Shown here piece by piece: positions 1 to 8,807 of a stretch of DNA of 64,000 nt; position 1 is the first letter of the stretch, and each line of letters opens with the position of its first letter. Source of the DNA: Streptomyces cupreus. GTDB lineage: Bacteria; Actinomycetota; Actinomycetes; Streptomycetales; Streptomycetaceae. The DNA lies in contig NZ_JACMSF010000024.1 of the NCBI RefSeq assembly GCF_014257025.1, forward strand, positions 1 through 64,000, read 5' to 3'. Made by a program: the position numbers and the translations under genes. The notes under the pieces were generated by a model. That model had not been told where the DNA came from and ran no database searches. It saw only the letters and a list, made by a program, of their open reading frames with translations.

Positions 1-632
1 CTTCGGGGTCAGCCCCCGGGAGATGCGCCACAAGCCCCGCTGATCCCGCACCCACCGGGTCGCCTGTGACGCCTGGAGCCTTGGAGAGCGGGCTGGAGGG
101 AAATCCTCCCGCCGACGTGGCTGACACACGCCGGGCTTGGAGTGAAGGGCCTCTGGCGTTCCTACCGCACTCCCGCAAGCTGCGGCCTCGCCGACCGCGC
201 TTGGCCAGACACCAGCCACCGCCCCGCCGACGCCAACCGTCCGGGGGCCGGGGTACGTCGGCTGGCCCTGACAAGGCGCGTCGCTGACCGTTCCCTGAGC
301 CACAGCGCGGCGGCGGGGTACGGGCCTGCCGCGCTCGCGGTGCGCGGTGGTGCGCCGCGGGCTCATCACTGTGTCGTCCGACCGCGGTGTCGAAGAGGCG
401 CGCCGGGCACGTCGGCAAGGGATCGGTGCATGACGGTGCGGCGGACAGCAGGCGGGAGCCGGGGACGCCGCGGGTGGGACTGGGCGTGATCGCCCGGGAG
501 TGGGGCGGGATCGGCCTGCGTCGTGTGGGGATGCCTTGTGCCTGGCATCCCCACGACGTTTCGCACGGCGGGCTTGCGCAGCCCTTCGGGCCGATAGGTC
601 GGACTTGGCGAGCAGTGCGGCGGGGGGGCACG
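1..632. other. Stretch without a recognisable gene
   Basis: Open frames exist on both strands, but none has a convincing ribosome binding site, start or recognisable protein sequence. The open frame that leads into the lectin fragment begins at 387, yet its first 82 codons are arginine-rich and show no resemblance to the carbohydrate-binding sequence that follows. It is therefore read here as the boundary of a deletion, not as coding. Confidence 0.5.
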
Positions 633-1130
633 AAGCTCGTGGACATCACCTACGCCAACGGCGGCAGCGCCGCCCGCAAGGCGACCATCCAGGTGAGCGG
701 CCAGTTCAAGTACGTCGTTTCCTTCCCGCCGACCGGCTCGGCCAGCACCTACCGGACCGTGTCCGTGCTCGCGCACCTGGCCAAGGGCGCGAACACCGTC
801 AAGTTCGCCGCGGTCTCCGGCAGCACCGCCCCCGACATCGACGCCCTCCGCGTCCAGGGCATCCCCGGCACCAACGGCACCGCCCTCGTCGGCTCCGCAT
901 CCGGCCGCTGTGTGGACATCGAGAAGAACACCTACGTCAACGCCACCCAGGCACAGATCTGGGACTGCTCCGGCGGACGCAACCAGACCCTCACCCACAC
1001 CTCGCGCGACGAACTCGTCGTCTATGGCAACAAGTGCCTCGACGCCGACAACAACGGCACCACCAATGGCACCAAGCTGATCCTGTGGACGTGCAACGGC
1101 CAGAACAACCAGAAGTGGACCCTCAGCTGA
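633..1130 (+). pseudogene. C-terminal remnant of a secreted glycoside hydrolase: CBM6/35-like module plus ricin-type lectin domain
   Basis: The frame from 633 to the TGA at 1128-1130 encodes about 165 residues. The first 75 look like a CBM6/CBM35 beta-sandwich (VDITYANGG, then FPPTGS and GANTVKF). The last 85 look like a ricin B (CBM13) repeat, with GRCVDIEKN, IWDCSGG and the closing LWTCNGQNNQKW, which is a QxW signature. In Streptomyces such modules sit at the C-terminus of secreted alpha-galactosidases and related enzymes, where they bind plant or fungal polysaccharide. No catalytic domain, signal peptide or start is present, and upstream sequence in the same frame is not homologous, so this is a truncated leftover. 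It could be expressed only if an upstream start is used, which seems unlikely. Confidence 0.7.
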
Positions 1131-1154
1131 TGCCCGCCGACGGAGCATGACGCA

Positions 1155-1190
1155 CGACCGGCGAGGACACGGCAGCACCCTCGCCGGTCG
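1155..1190 (+). terminator. 12-bp perfect hairpin after the lectin remnant
   Basis: CGACCGGCGAGG at 1155-1166 pairs exactly with CCTCGCCGGTCG at 1179-1190 across a 12-base loop. It lies 24 bases after the lectin stop codon and before the next start. There is no U-tract, which is common for actinobacterial terminators. Confidence 0.6.
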
Positions 1191-1303
1191 GCGTACGCCA
1201 CTGCGAAGACACCCGGGCAAGTTCGACGTATGCCCGACGTCTGACCTCGACTCAGATGCGCCCGATATCCAGGCAGTCCGCCACCCCACTACCGTTGCGC
1301 CCC

Positions 1304-2221
1304 ATGACAACCACCGAGACGGCCATCACCGAAGACCTGATCCGGGAACTGCTGCGCGAGCAGCACCCCGACCTGGCGGACCGCCCCTTGAAGCTCGGAG
1401 CGCTCGGCTGGGACAACCAGGTGTGGCGGCTCGGCGACGATCTCGCCGTCCGGATGCCCTGGGCCACGCAGTCCGCGGACGCGCTGCTGCGCAAGGAACA
1501 CGCCTGGCTGCCCCGCCTCGCCCCGCACCTTCCGCTGCAGATCCCCGTTCCGCAGCGTTTTGGTGAGCCCTCCGAACGGTTTCCGCGGCCCTGGCTCGTC
1601 ACCACCTGGGTACCGGGCGAGCCCGCCGACCGCGCCCCCGCGACACGCGCCGCGGAGGCGGCCGTAACCCTGGCCGACTTCCTGACGGCCCTTCACCGAC
1701 CCGCCCCCGACGGGGCACCCGCGGGCCGAGACCGTGGTGGCCCGCTGGCCGACACCGCCGAAGGCTTCGCCCGGGGGCTCGCCTCGGCCGTCGAACTGGG
1801 GCTGATCAGCGATCCGGACGCCGTCCGCGCGGTCTGGGAAGACGCCGCCGCCGCGCCACAGTGGGCAGGACCACGACTGTGGCTGCACGGCGACCTGCAT
1901 CCGGCCAACATCCTGACCACGAACGGCACTTTCTCCGGCGTGATCGACTTCGGTGACCTCTTTGCCGGAGACCCGGCCTTCGACCTCGCCGCCGCCTGGA
2001 TCCTGCTGCCGGACGGCGCCGTCGACCGCTTCCACCAGGCCTACCGGCCAAGCCCGGACGCCGCGACCCTGCGCCGCGCCCGCGGCTGGGCGGTGCTGCG
2101 GGCCCTCGCCTGCCTGCACATCGCAGACGCCGGCGTCCACGGCCGCCCCGGAGGCAAGCCCACCTGGGGCCCACCGGCCCAGGCCGCCCTGCGACGCCTC
2201 ACCGCAACGGTCCACCGCTGA
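1304..2221 (+). CDS. Aminoglycoside phosphotransferase (APH) family kinase
   Basis: The 305-residue protein has the APH/choline-kinase fold: N-lobe with WDNQVWRLGDDLAVRMP near residues 30-50, the catalytic Brenner motif HGDLHPANIL near 194, and the metal-binding DFGD near 215. These are the residues that bind ATP-Mg and transfer phosphate to a small-molecule hydroxyl. The ATG at 1304 was chosen over the upstream in-frame ATG at 1256 because homology-like sequence starts at the MTTTETAITEDLI segment. Many Streptomyces copies of this family are of unknown substrate, so aminoglycoside resistance cannot be asserted; no known resistance subtype is recognised. It stands alone between a hairpin and a non-coding gap. 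Confidence 0.85.
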   Translation: MTTTETAITEDLIRELLREQHPDLADRPLKLGALGWDNQVWRLGDDLAVRMPWATQSADALLRKEHAWLPRLAPHLPLQIPVPQRFGEPSERFPRPWLVTTWVPGEPADRAPATRAAEAAVTLADFLTALHRPAPDGAPAGRDRGGPLADTAEGFARGLASAVELGLISDPDAVRAVWEDAAAAPQWAGPRLWLHGDLHPANILTTNGTFSGVIDFGDLFAGDPAFDLAAAWILLPDGAVDRFHQAYRPSPDAATLRRARGWAVLRALACLHIADAGVHGRPGGKPTWGPPAQAALRRLTATVHR

Positions 2222-2335
2222 ATCAAGCACCCTGCCGCTACATACGTGAAGCCGTCGAGGCCCCGAAGCACGACGGCCTCCGCACCCGGCCAAGCCGTTC
2301 TGCTCGGTGGACGCCTCCGCAACGCCCCGCCGCCG

Positions 2336-2404
2336 GCGATCCACCACGGGCCGCTGCCCCGCGCGGAGCAGACAGCCCAGCTGATCAGGGCACAACTACG
2401 CGGC
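2336..2404 (+). pseudogene. Possible scrap of a histidine phosphatase
   Basis: In one frame the segment reads HHGPLPRAEQTAQLI, resembling the helix of phosphoglycerate-mutase-like histidine phosphatases in which a conserved R-x-x-Q-T-A follows the catalytic loop. Nothing before or after matches, so at most about 23 codons remain. The interval 2222-2553 is otherwise empty. Confidence 0.25.
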
Positions 2405-2553
2405 TCTGACAGTCATTCGATACGTACCCGGCGGCAGGCCGTCCTCCGTGCTCACGCAACCTCGTCCCACCGGAGTCCAGACCCAGCAGGTCACAGCGCC
2501 CCTCTGTTCGCATTTACCCGATACAAAGATCGCGCGAGCGGCAGACTGGCCGT

Positions 2554-3147
2554 ATGACCGCATCGGATCCCAAGGCTGACCTTCACTTTTACCTGCAGTC
2601 CGCCCGTGATGCCCTGCTCTGGAAGCTCGAAGGGCTCTCGGAGTACGACATCCGCCGCCCGCTGACACCGACCGGGACCAATCTTCTGGGCCTGGTGAAA
2701 CATGTCGCCAGCGTGGAACTGGGCTACCTCGGCGACACCTTCGGGCGGCCGTCCGGCGAGGCGCTGCCCTGGCTCGAAGACGGGGCTGAGCCGAACGCGG
2801 ACATGTGGGCCACCGCGGACGAGTCACGCGAGTACATCGTGGAGCTTTACCGCCGGGCGTGGGCGCACGCGGACGCGACGATCGACGCGCTGGCGCTGGA
2901 CACGATCGGCAGGGTGCCGTGGTGGCCCAACGGCAGGGACGAGGTGACATTGCATCACGCCGTAGTGCGCGTGATCGCTGATACTCATCGGCACGCGGGG
3001 CACGCCGATATCGTCCGGGAACTCATCGACGGTGCCGTCGGGATGAACCAGGGCAACGACAGCATGGCGGCAGGCGACTCGGCGTGGTGGGACAACTACC
3101 GAAGCCGGCTGGAGCGTGCGGCTCAGGAAGCTCACGGAGACGCGTAG
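2554..3147 (+). CDS. DinB/DUF664 family protein
   Basis: The 197-residue protein is an all-alpha DinB-type four-helix bundle of the DUF664 branch. The metal ligands expected in the family are visible as the His in LGLVKHVASVE (about residue 49) and the pair in DTHRHAGHADI (about 148-152). Members are thought to be metal-dependent, thiol-linked (mycothiol or bacillithiol) transferases, but the substrate is not known. The ATG at 2554 lacks a clear Shine-Dalgarno sequence and could be a leaderless start. The gene converges on the minus-strand reductase downstream. Confidence 0.85.
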   Translation: MTASDPKADLHFYLQSARDALLWKLEGLSEYDIRRPLTPTGTNLLGLVKHVASVELGYLGDTFGRPSGEALPWLEDGAEPNADMWATADESREYIVELYRRAWAHADATIDALALDTIGRVPWWPNGRDEVTLHHAVVRVIADTHRHAGHADIVRELIDGAVGMNQGNDSMAAGDSAWWDNYRSRLERAAQEAHGDA

Positions 3148-3237
3148 CGCTTGTCCTCGCCACCGCGGTGCCGTCGTCAGGCGGCTCGTTCGAGTACGGC
3201 CTTGGCCCGCTCATCGATCTGTGCTGCCGCCTCGATG

Positions 3238-3813
3238 TCAATGGAGCGTGGGTCGGTAGATGAGCTCTTGGATGTGACCGTCGAGCGTCCGGTTCTCGAC
3301 CAGTTCCAGGTCGAAGTCGGCCGCATCCTGGAAGATCGGGTCCAGGCCGGTCTGACCGGTGATGACAGGAAAGAGCGTCACATGCAGGCGGTCGACCAGG
3401 CCGGCGGCCATCAGTGCCCGGTTCATCGACAGGCTGCCGTGCGAGCGCAACGGCACCTCGGACTCCTCCTTGAGCCGGGCGACGACATCGACGGCGTCAC
3501 CGCTCACGACGGTCGCGTCCGGCCAGTCGAGGGGGCCTTCCAGCGTCGTCGACACCACCGTTGTCGGCAGATTCCTCATCCGGGTGACCCACGGGTCACG
3601 CACCTCGGACTCCTCGGTACTCGCGGCCAGCATGCGCGCGAACGCCCGATACGTGTTGGCCCCGAACACCATCCGCTGCTCCTCGGCGTACAAGGAAAGG
3701 CGGTGGTCGAGCAACTCCGGGCCTTGCTTACCCCAGTAGCCGGTCCAGTTGCCGCCGACGGCGCCATAGCCGTCGAGGCTGGAGAAGAGGTCGAAGGTGT
3801 AGGTAGCGGTCAT
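3238..3813 (-). CDS. Dihydrofolate-reductase-like / RibD C-terminal domain protein
   Basis: The 191 residues form one RibD C-terminal (DHFR-fold) domain: the N-terminal strand YTFDLFSSLDG, the helix segment MVFGANTYRAFARML near 48-62, the loop RNLPTTVVSTTL, the HGSLSMNRALMAAGLVDRL segment near 124-143 and the FPVITGQTG turn. These elements bind NADPH in the fold. Stand-alone actinobacterial members are of unknown substrate and are not the true folate or riboflavin enzymes. The start has a good AAGGAG site six bases ahead. It faces away from the DUF4232 lipoprotein gene, leaving a 245-bp divergent promoter region at 3814-4058 in which no clear operator was seen. Confidence 0.85.
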   Translation of the reverse strand: MTATYTFDLFSSLDGYGAVGGNWTGYWGKQGPELLDHRLSLYAEEQRMVFGANTYRAFARMLAASTEESEVRDPWVTRMRNLPTTVVSTTLEGPLDWPDATVVSGDAVDVVARLKEESEVPLRSHGSLSMNRALMAAGLVDRLHVTLFPVITGQTGLDPIFQDAADFDLELVENRTLDGHIQELIYRPTLH

Positions 3814-4058
3814 GTCGTTCTCCTTGAGAGTTGATCGGTGTGGGTACGGACGGGGGTTCTTCTCTGGGCCCCGGCGACCGTCGTATCCATAGACCCGTCC
3901 TGTTTCCGAAAGTCACCGCGCGCACGCCGCGCTCGCTGGTCGCTGTCGCAGTGTCACAAACGTGTTCGCGAACGGCTCCCGCTCGGTGTGAGCTGGCGGA
4001 ATCATCGCCCTGATGAGGCACGATCACCGGGACATTCCGATTCCCGGGGGGACTTCTC

Positions 4059-4733
4059 ATGGCTCACGCAGCTCGTTCACGCCGTACCACCGCCGCACTG
4101 GCCGCTCTCTCGCTCGGCATCCTGGCACTGACCGCGTGCAACGGCGACGCCGAGAAGGACACGGCCGCTCCGAGCGCGGCAGCCAATCCGTCCGCTGCGG
4201 GTACGGACGAGGGCTCCGAGGCGCCCTCGACGGCCGGCCCGGGTGACGGCGGCAGCGCCGGCGGGGGCTCCTCGGACAGCGGTGACAGCGCCGCGCCGTC
4301 GGGCGAGCCCGGGGCCGAGGACGGTCAGGACGGAGGCGTGGGCATGTGCGAGACGACCGACTTGAGCTACACCGTCACCGTCGCGTCCAAGCCCGTCAAC
4401 CATGCCTTGCTCACCGCGGTGAACAAGGGAAGTGACCCCTGTCTGCTGCCGGCGAGCGAGCTGGTGATCACGATTCCGGAACTCGACGGCGCCGCCGAGC
4501 ACATGGGACCCGAGGGTGAGGACTGGATTCTGAAGGCCGGTGAGAACGCCTACGCCGGGATCTTGTTCTCGCGCGCCGATACCGCGGGCGGCAAGAGCGC
4601 CGACCAGGTGGAGATCGCGCTCACCGCTTCCGAGAGCCCCACGACAGTGCCGATCAACGGTGGCCCCGTCACGGTCAACGACGGCCAGGTCACCAGCTTC
4701 TTCGGCACCGCTGAGGACGCGCTTACCTATTGA
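4059..4733 (+). CDS. DUF4232 lipoprotein
   Basis: The 224-residue product starts with a short basic segment and hydrophobic stretch ending in the lipobox LTAC, so Cys27 should be lipidated and the protein anchored on the outer face of the membrane. A Gly/Ser/Asp-rich linker spans roughly residues 30-95. The C-terminal DUF4232 beta-sandwich then begins near MCETTDLSYTV and contains paired cysteines (MCETT and PCLLPAS). The function of DUF4232 is unknown. The start is supported by GGGGGG upstream. A perfect terminator stem follows the gene. Confidence 0.85.
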   Translation: MAHAARSRRTTAALAALSLGILALTACNGDAEKDTAAPSAAANPSAAGTDEGSEAPSTAGPGDGGSAGGGSSDSGDSAAPSGEPGAEDGQDGGVGMCETTDLSYTVTVASKPVNHALLTAVNKGSDPCLLPASELVITIPELDGAAEHMGPEGEDWILKAGENAYAGILFSRADTAGGKSADQVEIALTASESPTTVPINGGPVTVNDGQVTSFFGTAEDALTY

Positions 4734-4755
4734 TCGGCCATATGGCCCGCTCGCC

Positions 4756-4807
4756 GGCCAACTGAGGCGCTCACCCACACTTCCGTGACCGAGCGCCTCA
4801 GTTGGCC
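4756..4807. terminator. Perfect 17-bp bidirectional terminator stem
   Basis: GGCCAACTGAGGCGCTC at 4756-4772 is exactly complementary to GAGCGCCTCAGTTGGCC at 4791-4807, with an 18-base loop. It lies between two convergent transcripts: the DUF4232 gene and the end of the ABC transporter operon. Confidence 0.85.
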
Positions 4808-4839
4808 CCACCGGATGGCACGGCATGCCCGGAGGATGG

Positions 4840-5919
4840 TCAGGACTGGAGCACCAACTGGCCGTCCGCGTACGGAAGGACCTTGGCGCGCGGCAGGTGG
4901 ATCAGGACCTCCTCGCCCGCCGGGACTCCCTCCTCCCGCGGCGTCTTGGCCCTCAGGAGCTGTCCGGCCACCTCGACCTCCAGTACGCGCTGCGCGCCGT
5001 GGTCGCTGACGCCCCGCAGAGTGCCGGGGAAGGTGTTGGGGCCTGGTTCCGTGACGGCCTTGACGTACTCGGGCCGGACGCCCACCTGGACCTCGGTCGT
5101 GGTGTGCGGGATGTCCCAGGCGACGGACAGCGTCCGGCCACCGAGCGCGAAGTGCCCGTCGTTCCGGTCCACGGTCAGGAAGTTCATCGCCGGCGAGCCG
5201 ATGAAGTAGCCGACGTAGGTGGACGAGGGCGCCTCGAAGAGCTGCTCCGGGGTGCCTTGCTGCACGGCGCGGCCGTCCTTCATCACCAGTACTTCCTGGG
5301 CGAAGCTCATCGCCTCGTACTGGTCGTGCGTCACGTAGATCACGGTGGGCCTGAACTGCTCGGTGATCTCACAGATCTTGCGCCGCAGCATCTGCTTGAG
5401 CTGTGGGTCGATGACGGTGAGCGGCTCGTCCATCAGGATGGCCGCGACGTCGTCCCGGACCAGGCCGCGGCCGAGTGAGATCAGTTGCTTGTCGTCGGCG
5501 GTGAGTCCGCGGGCGGGCTGCCCCAGCCGGTCGTGCAGGTCCAGGGCCTCGGCGACCTGGTGGACCTTGGCGTCGATCCTCGCTCTTTCCCAGCGCCTGC
5601 ACTGCAGCGGAAAGGCGAGGTTGTCGTAGACCGTCATCGACTTGTAGATGACCGGGAACTGGAAGACCTGGGCGATGTTGCGGGCCTTGGTGGGCAGGGC
5701 GGTGACGTCGACTCCGTCGAACAGCACCTGTCCCCGGGAGGGTCTGACCAGGCCGGACAGGATGTTCAGCAGCGTTGTCTTGCCGCAGCCCGAGGGTCCG
5801 ACCAGCGCATAGGTCTTTCCGGACTCGAAGGTCAGTTTCAGCGGCTTGAGAGCCCACCGCTCCTCCGCGACACCCGGCGCGTACGCGTGCCCGACGTCGA
5901 CGATGTCCAACTGAGCCAT
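4840..5919 (-). CDS. ABC transporter ATP-binding protein, GlpT-like (degenerate signature motif)
   Basis: The 359-residue ATPase has Walker A GPSGCGKTT (41-49), Q-loop QVFQFPVIYKS, Walker B AILMDEPL and switch THDQ, followed by a C-terminal TOBE/MalK-type regulatory domain. The normal LSGGQ signature is replaced by LTADDKQLISLGRGLV, so the C-motif is non-canonical. The same kind of substitution is, to my knowledge, typical of the GlpT ATPase in glycerol importers of the GlpSTPQV type. The ATG at 5919 lies one base past the stop of the partner ATPase, indicating translational coupling. It is the last gene of the operon and would pair asymmetrically with the neighbouring GlpS-like subunit, each supplying a different half of the ATP sites. 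Confidence 0.88.
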   Translation of the reverse strand: MAQLDIVDVGHAYAPGVAEERWALKPLKLTFESGKTYALVGPSGCGKTTLLNILSGLVRPSRGQVLFDGVDVTALPTKARNIAQVFQFPVIYKSMTVYDNLAFPLQCRRWERARIDAKVHQVAEALDLHDRLGQPARGLTADDKQLISLGRGLVRDDVAAILMDEPLTVIDPQLKQMLRRKICEITEQFRPTVIYVTHDQYEAMSFAQEVLVMKDGRAVQQGTPEQLFEAPSSTYVGYFIGSPAMNFLTVDRNDGHFALGGRTLSVAWDIPHTTTEVQVGVRPEYVKAVTEPGPNTFPGTLRGVSDHGAQRVLEVEVAGQLLRAKTPREEGVPAGEEVLIHLPRAKVLPYADGQLVLQS

Positions 5920-5920
5920 G

Positions 5921-7009
5921 TCAACGGCCTTCCACTGAAGCGAGATCGTATGAAGGTGTCCGCACGAGCGCCCCGCTCTCGTCGAAGGCGAACAGCCGGT
6001 CGGGCCGGAGCCGCAGTTTGACCAGGTCGCCGAGGGTGACGTCGTGGATGCCCTCGACCTGGACGACGAAGGGGCTCTCGCCGACGACCACATGGACGAA
6101 GGTCTCGGAACCGGAGATCTCCACGAAGGTGACCTCGCCCTCGACGCCGCTGGAGGCCAGGCCGACGTCCGTGGCGCGCAGGCCGAACCGGTAGGTGCCG
6201 TCGGGCAGATCGGCCAGGTGCGCGGAGTCGTGCGTGGTCTGGAAGCCGGCGGCTGTGACCTGGCCGCCCTCGATCCGGCCCGGGAAGATGTTCATGGGCG
6301 GGTCGTTGATGATGGACGCCACCGTGGTGGTCGCGGGGCGTTCGTAGACCTCCTGCGGGGTGCCGGTCTGGAGGATTTGCCCCTCGTGCATGACCAGCAC
6401 CACATCGCCGAGCATCATCGCCTCGGCGGGTTCGGTGGTCGTGTAGATGACGATCGTGTCCCCCTGGTCCGAGAAGAGGGTCTTGAACTCGTCGCGCAGT
6501 TGTTCGCGCAACTTGTAGTCCAGGTTCGCCAGCGGCTCGTCGAGCAGGAGGACTCCGGCACCGCGCGCCAAGGCCCGGGCCATCGCGACGCGTTGCTGCT
6601 GGCCGCCGGAGAGCTGGGACGGCTTGCGCTTCTCGAAGTCCGCAAGCCCCACGCGCGCCAGGCTCTGCCGGACCCGTCGCTGGATCTCGTCCCGTGGCAG
6701 CCCGGCCCGCTTCAGGGGGAAGGCCACGTTGTGGAACACGTTGAGATGCGGGTAGTTGATGAACTGCTGGTAGACCATGGCGGTGTCGCGCCGCCATACC
6801 GGCGTCTTCAGGAAGTCCGCTTCCGCCCGGGTGAGCGAGCCGGAATCCACCTTCTGCAGGCCGGCCAGGACCCGCAGCAGTGTTGTCTTCCCGGCCATCG
6901 TCCGGCCGATGACGGTGTGCAGTCGTCCCGGCTGGAAGGTCGCGGTCACGTTCTTGAGGTGGTCGACGCCGTCGACGGTCAGGCTCAGATCAGTGGCGTT
7001 CAGGTTCAT
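5921..7009 (-). CDS. ABC transporter ATP-binding protein, GlpS-like
   Basis: The 362-residue ATPase has an unusual Walker A, GRTMAGKTT (near 35-43), a canonical signature LSGGQQQRVAMARALA and Walker B VLLLDEPLANLD. The switch position reads IYTTTEP where a His is usual (THD), so the catalytic switch histidine is missing. A C-terminal TOBE-type domain with the GEVTFVEISGSETFVHV strand follows. A modified Walker A combined with a lost switch histidine is the expected complement of the partner ATPase, which has a normal histidine but a broken signature. Its ATG overlaps the upstream permease stop (ATGA). Confidence 0.88.
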   Translation of the reverse strand: MNLNATDLSLTVDGVDHLKNVTATFQPGRLHTVIGRTMAGKTTLLRVLAGLQKVDSGSLTRAEADFLKTPVWRRDTAMVYQQFINYPHLNVFHNVAFPLKRAGLPRDEIQRRVRQSLARVGLADFEKRKPSQLSGGQQQRVAMARALARGAGVLLLDEPLANLDYKLREQLRDEFKTLFSDQGDTIVIYTTTEPAEAMMLGDVVLVMHEGQILQTGTPQEVYERPATTTVASIINDPPMNIFPGRIEGGQVTAAGFQTTHDSAHLADLPDGTYRFGLRATDVGLASSGVEGEVTFVEISGSETFVHVVVGESPFVVQVEGIHDVTLGDLVKLRLRPDRLFAFDESGALVRTPSYDLASVEGR

Positions 7010-7851
7010 CGGACCGCTCCCGACAGGTTCCCCTTGGACAGATAGCGCTCCACCCAGATCGCGAGCAGGATCAGCGGTGTCACGCCGAAGAGCGCGGCGG
7101 CGGACAGCGTCCACCAGGGCGGAATGGAGGAGTTGAGGGCGACGACCGCCTGCGGCAGCGTCTGGACCTCGGTGAAGGTCAGCCGGAAGGCGAAGAAGAA
7201 GTCGTTCCAGCCGAACACCGCGCAGAACATCGCCGCCACGGTCAGGCCGGGCAGGGAGTTCGGCAGGATGGCCCGTACGAAGGTCTGGAACGGGCCGCAG
7301 CCGTCCAGCATCGCCATCTCGTCGATCTCCCGCGGGATGCCGTTGAAGAAGTCCACCATCACCCAGACCGCGATGGGCAGCAGCAGGGCGATCGTCACGA
7401 TGACCAGGCCGGGGATGGTGTCCAGGAGGCCGCCCCACTGCAGGAGGTAGAAGAAGGGGATCACCAGCACGACCGGCGGCATGATGCGTTGGGAGACGAA
7501 GAAGAAGACGATGTCTCCGTTCTTGATGAATCCCAGCCGGAACCGGTAGCGGGACAGTGCGTAGGCGGCCAGGGAGCCCAGGGCCAGGCTGATGGCGGAC
7601 GCGGCGAGGGTGACGATCGCGCTGTTGAGGAAGGGATCGATCACATCGACGCCGCCGGCGCCGCCGAAGATGTTGCGCCAGCCGGTGAGGGTGGGCTCGT
7701 ACTGCGCCCAGGGTAGGTAAGTGGGGCCGCCCTGGACCGCGTTGGCGTTCTTGAAGCTGGTCGTCATCGCCCAGAAGAACGGTCCCGCGACGAAGCAGGC
7801 CCACAGGGCGATCACGGTGTACTTGAACATGGGATAAAGGCGTGACCTCAT
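7006..7851 (-). CDS. Carbohydrate/polyol ABC transporter permease (MalG type, second permease)
   Basis: This is a 281-residue inner-membrane permease with about six hydrophobic segments, beginning FKYTVIALWACFVAGPFFW. The EAA coupling loop is visible as NGIPREIDEMAMLDGCG near 180, contacting the ATPases. The ATG at 7851 was chosen because it overlaps the stop of the first permease (stop at 7848), and the long upstream reading frame is only an overprint of that gene. In GlpSTPQV-type systems this position corresponds to GlpQ. Confidence 0.88.
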   Translation of the reverse strand: MRSRLYPMFKYTVIALWACFVAGPFFWAMTTSFKNANAVQGGPTYLPWAQYEPTLTGWRNIFGGAGGVDVIDPFLNSAIVTLAASAISLALGSLAAYALSRYRFRLGFIKNGDIVFFFVSQRIMPPVVLVIPFFYLLQWGGLLDTIPGLVIVTIALLLPIAVWVMVDFFNGIPREIDEMAMLDGCGPFQTFVRAILPNSLPGLTVAAMFCAVFGWNDFFFAFRLTFTEVQTLPQAVVALNSSIPPWWTLSAAALFGVTPLILLAIWVERYLSKGNLSGAVR

Positions 7852-8726
7852 GAGTCCCCCTTCAGCTTGAACGCCCGGGTGAGCAGGGCGGCGACGACCG
7901 TGAGCGTGACGCTCATCAGCACCAGGTAGAGCAGGGACATCGCGCCGCTGTACCCGGTCTGCTGGTCCCTCAGCCCCTGGATGTAGAGGTAGTAGCCCGG
8001 GGTCTCCGTGGAGGAGCCCGGCCCGCCGGAGGTGAGTACGTAGACGCTGTCGGAGAGCTTGGACGCCTCGATCAGCCGGATCACGACCGCCGCGACCGAC
8101 ACCGGCGCCATCAGCGGGAAGGTCACCTTCCAGAAGGTGCGCCAGGTGCCGGCGCCGTCGATCGCGGCGGCCATGAACGGTTCCTTCGGCAGGCTCAGCA
8201 GGCCGGCGAGCAGCAGCAGGAACATGAAGGGCGTCCACTGCCAGACCTCGACGGTCATCAGCGCGACCAGCGCCGGACCGGACTCGGTGAGCCAGGGAAT
8301 CCGGGTCAGGCCCAGCAACTCCAGCAGATCGTTCGCCGGGCCCAGCGACTCATGGAAGATCGTCTGCCAGATGGCGGCCATCACCACGGGCGTGGTCATC
8401 ATGGGGACGAGGAACAGCACCCGCCAGAATCTGCGGCCGCGTACGTCGCGCCAGACCAGCAGGGCCATGCCGAACCCGATGACGTACTGGATCAGCACCG
8501 TGCCGCCCGCCAGCAGGATCAGCCGGGTGATGGACGCCCAGAAGCGGCTGTCGTGCAGTACGGCGGTGTAGTTGGCCCCTGCGATGAAGTCCATGTAGGG
8601 GTTGCTGACGTTCCAGCCGGAGAAGCTGACGCGGATGGTGAACAGCAGCGGGAAAATGATGATCAGGAAGAGGGTGAGCAGTCCCGGCAGCAGGAACATG
8701 CTCTTGTGCCGGCGCAGGCCGTCCAT
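7848..8726 (-). CDS. Carbohydrate/polyol ABC transporter permease (MalF type, first permease)
   Basis: The product is a 292-residue integral membrane protein. It has an N-terminal membrane segment (SMFLLPGLLTLFLIIIFPLL), several further hydrophobic helices and an EAA-type loop around FMAAAIDGAGTWRTFWKVTFP. With the MalG-type permease downstream it forms the translocation channel of a CUT1-like importer. The ATG at 8726 has AAGGAG six bases upstream; 20 further in-frame codons to 8786 are not conserved-looking. It corresponds to GlpP in the GlpSTPQV arrangement. Confidence 0.88.
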   Translation of the reverse strand: MDGLRRHKSMFLLPGLLTLFLIIIFPLLFTIRVSFSGWNVSNPYMDFIAGANYTAVLHDSRFWASITRLILLAGGTVLIQYVIGFGMALLVWRDVRGRRFWRVLFLVPMMTTPVVMAAIWQTIFHESLGPANDLLELLGLTRIPWLTESGPALVALMTVEVWQWTPFMFLLLLAGLLSLPKEPFMAAAIDGAGTWRTFWKVTFPLMAPVSVAAVVIRLIEASKLSDSVYVLTSGGPGSSTETPGYYLYIQGLRDQQTGYSGAMSLLYLVLMSVTLTVVAALLTRAFKLKGDS

Positions 8727-8742
8727 GGTTCTCCTTGCGGAA

Positions 8743-8784
8743 GGGGGCGGGAGCCCCCGGGCGGCCGGCCGGTCCGGTCCGGCC
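8743..8784 (-). terminator. Two GC hairpins between binding-protein and permease genes (probable attenuator)
   Basis: GGCCGG (8763-8768) pairs with CCGGCC (8779-8784), and GGGGGC (8743-8748) pairs with GCCCCC (8753-8758) across a 4-base loop. They sit in the only sizeable gap of the operon (81 bp). Such hairpins commonly make the solute-binding protein mRNA more abundant than the permease mRNA, which is the inferred role here. Confidence 0.45.
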
Positions 8785-8807
8785 ACCCGGGGCGTCCTGC
8801 GGTCGGA

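Noticed and set aside
1304..2221. Antibiotic-resistance gene call for the APH-like kinase
   Set aside because: The fold is clear but no known resistance subtype is recognised; many such proteins in Streptomyces have other substrates.
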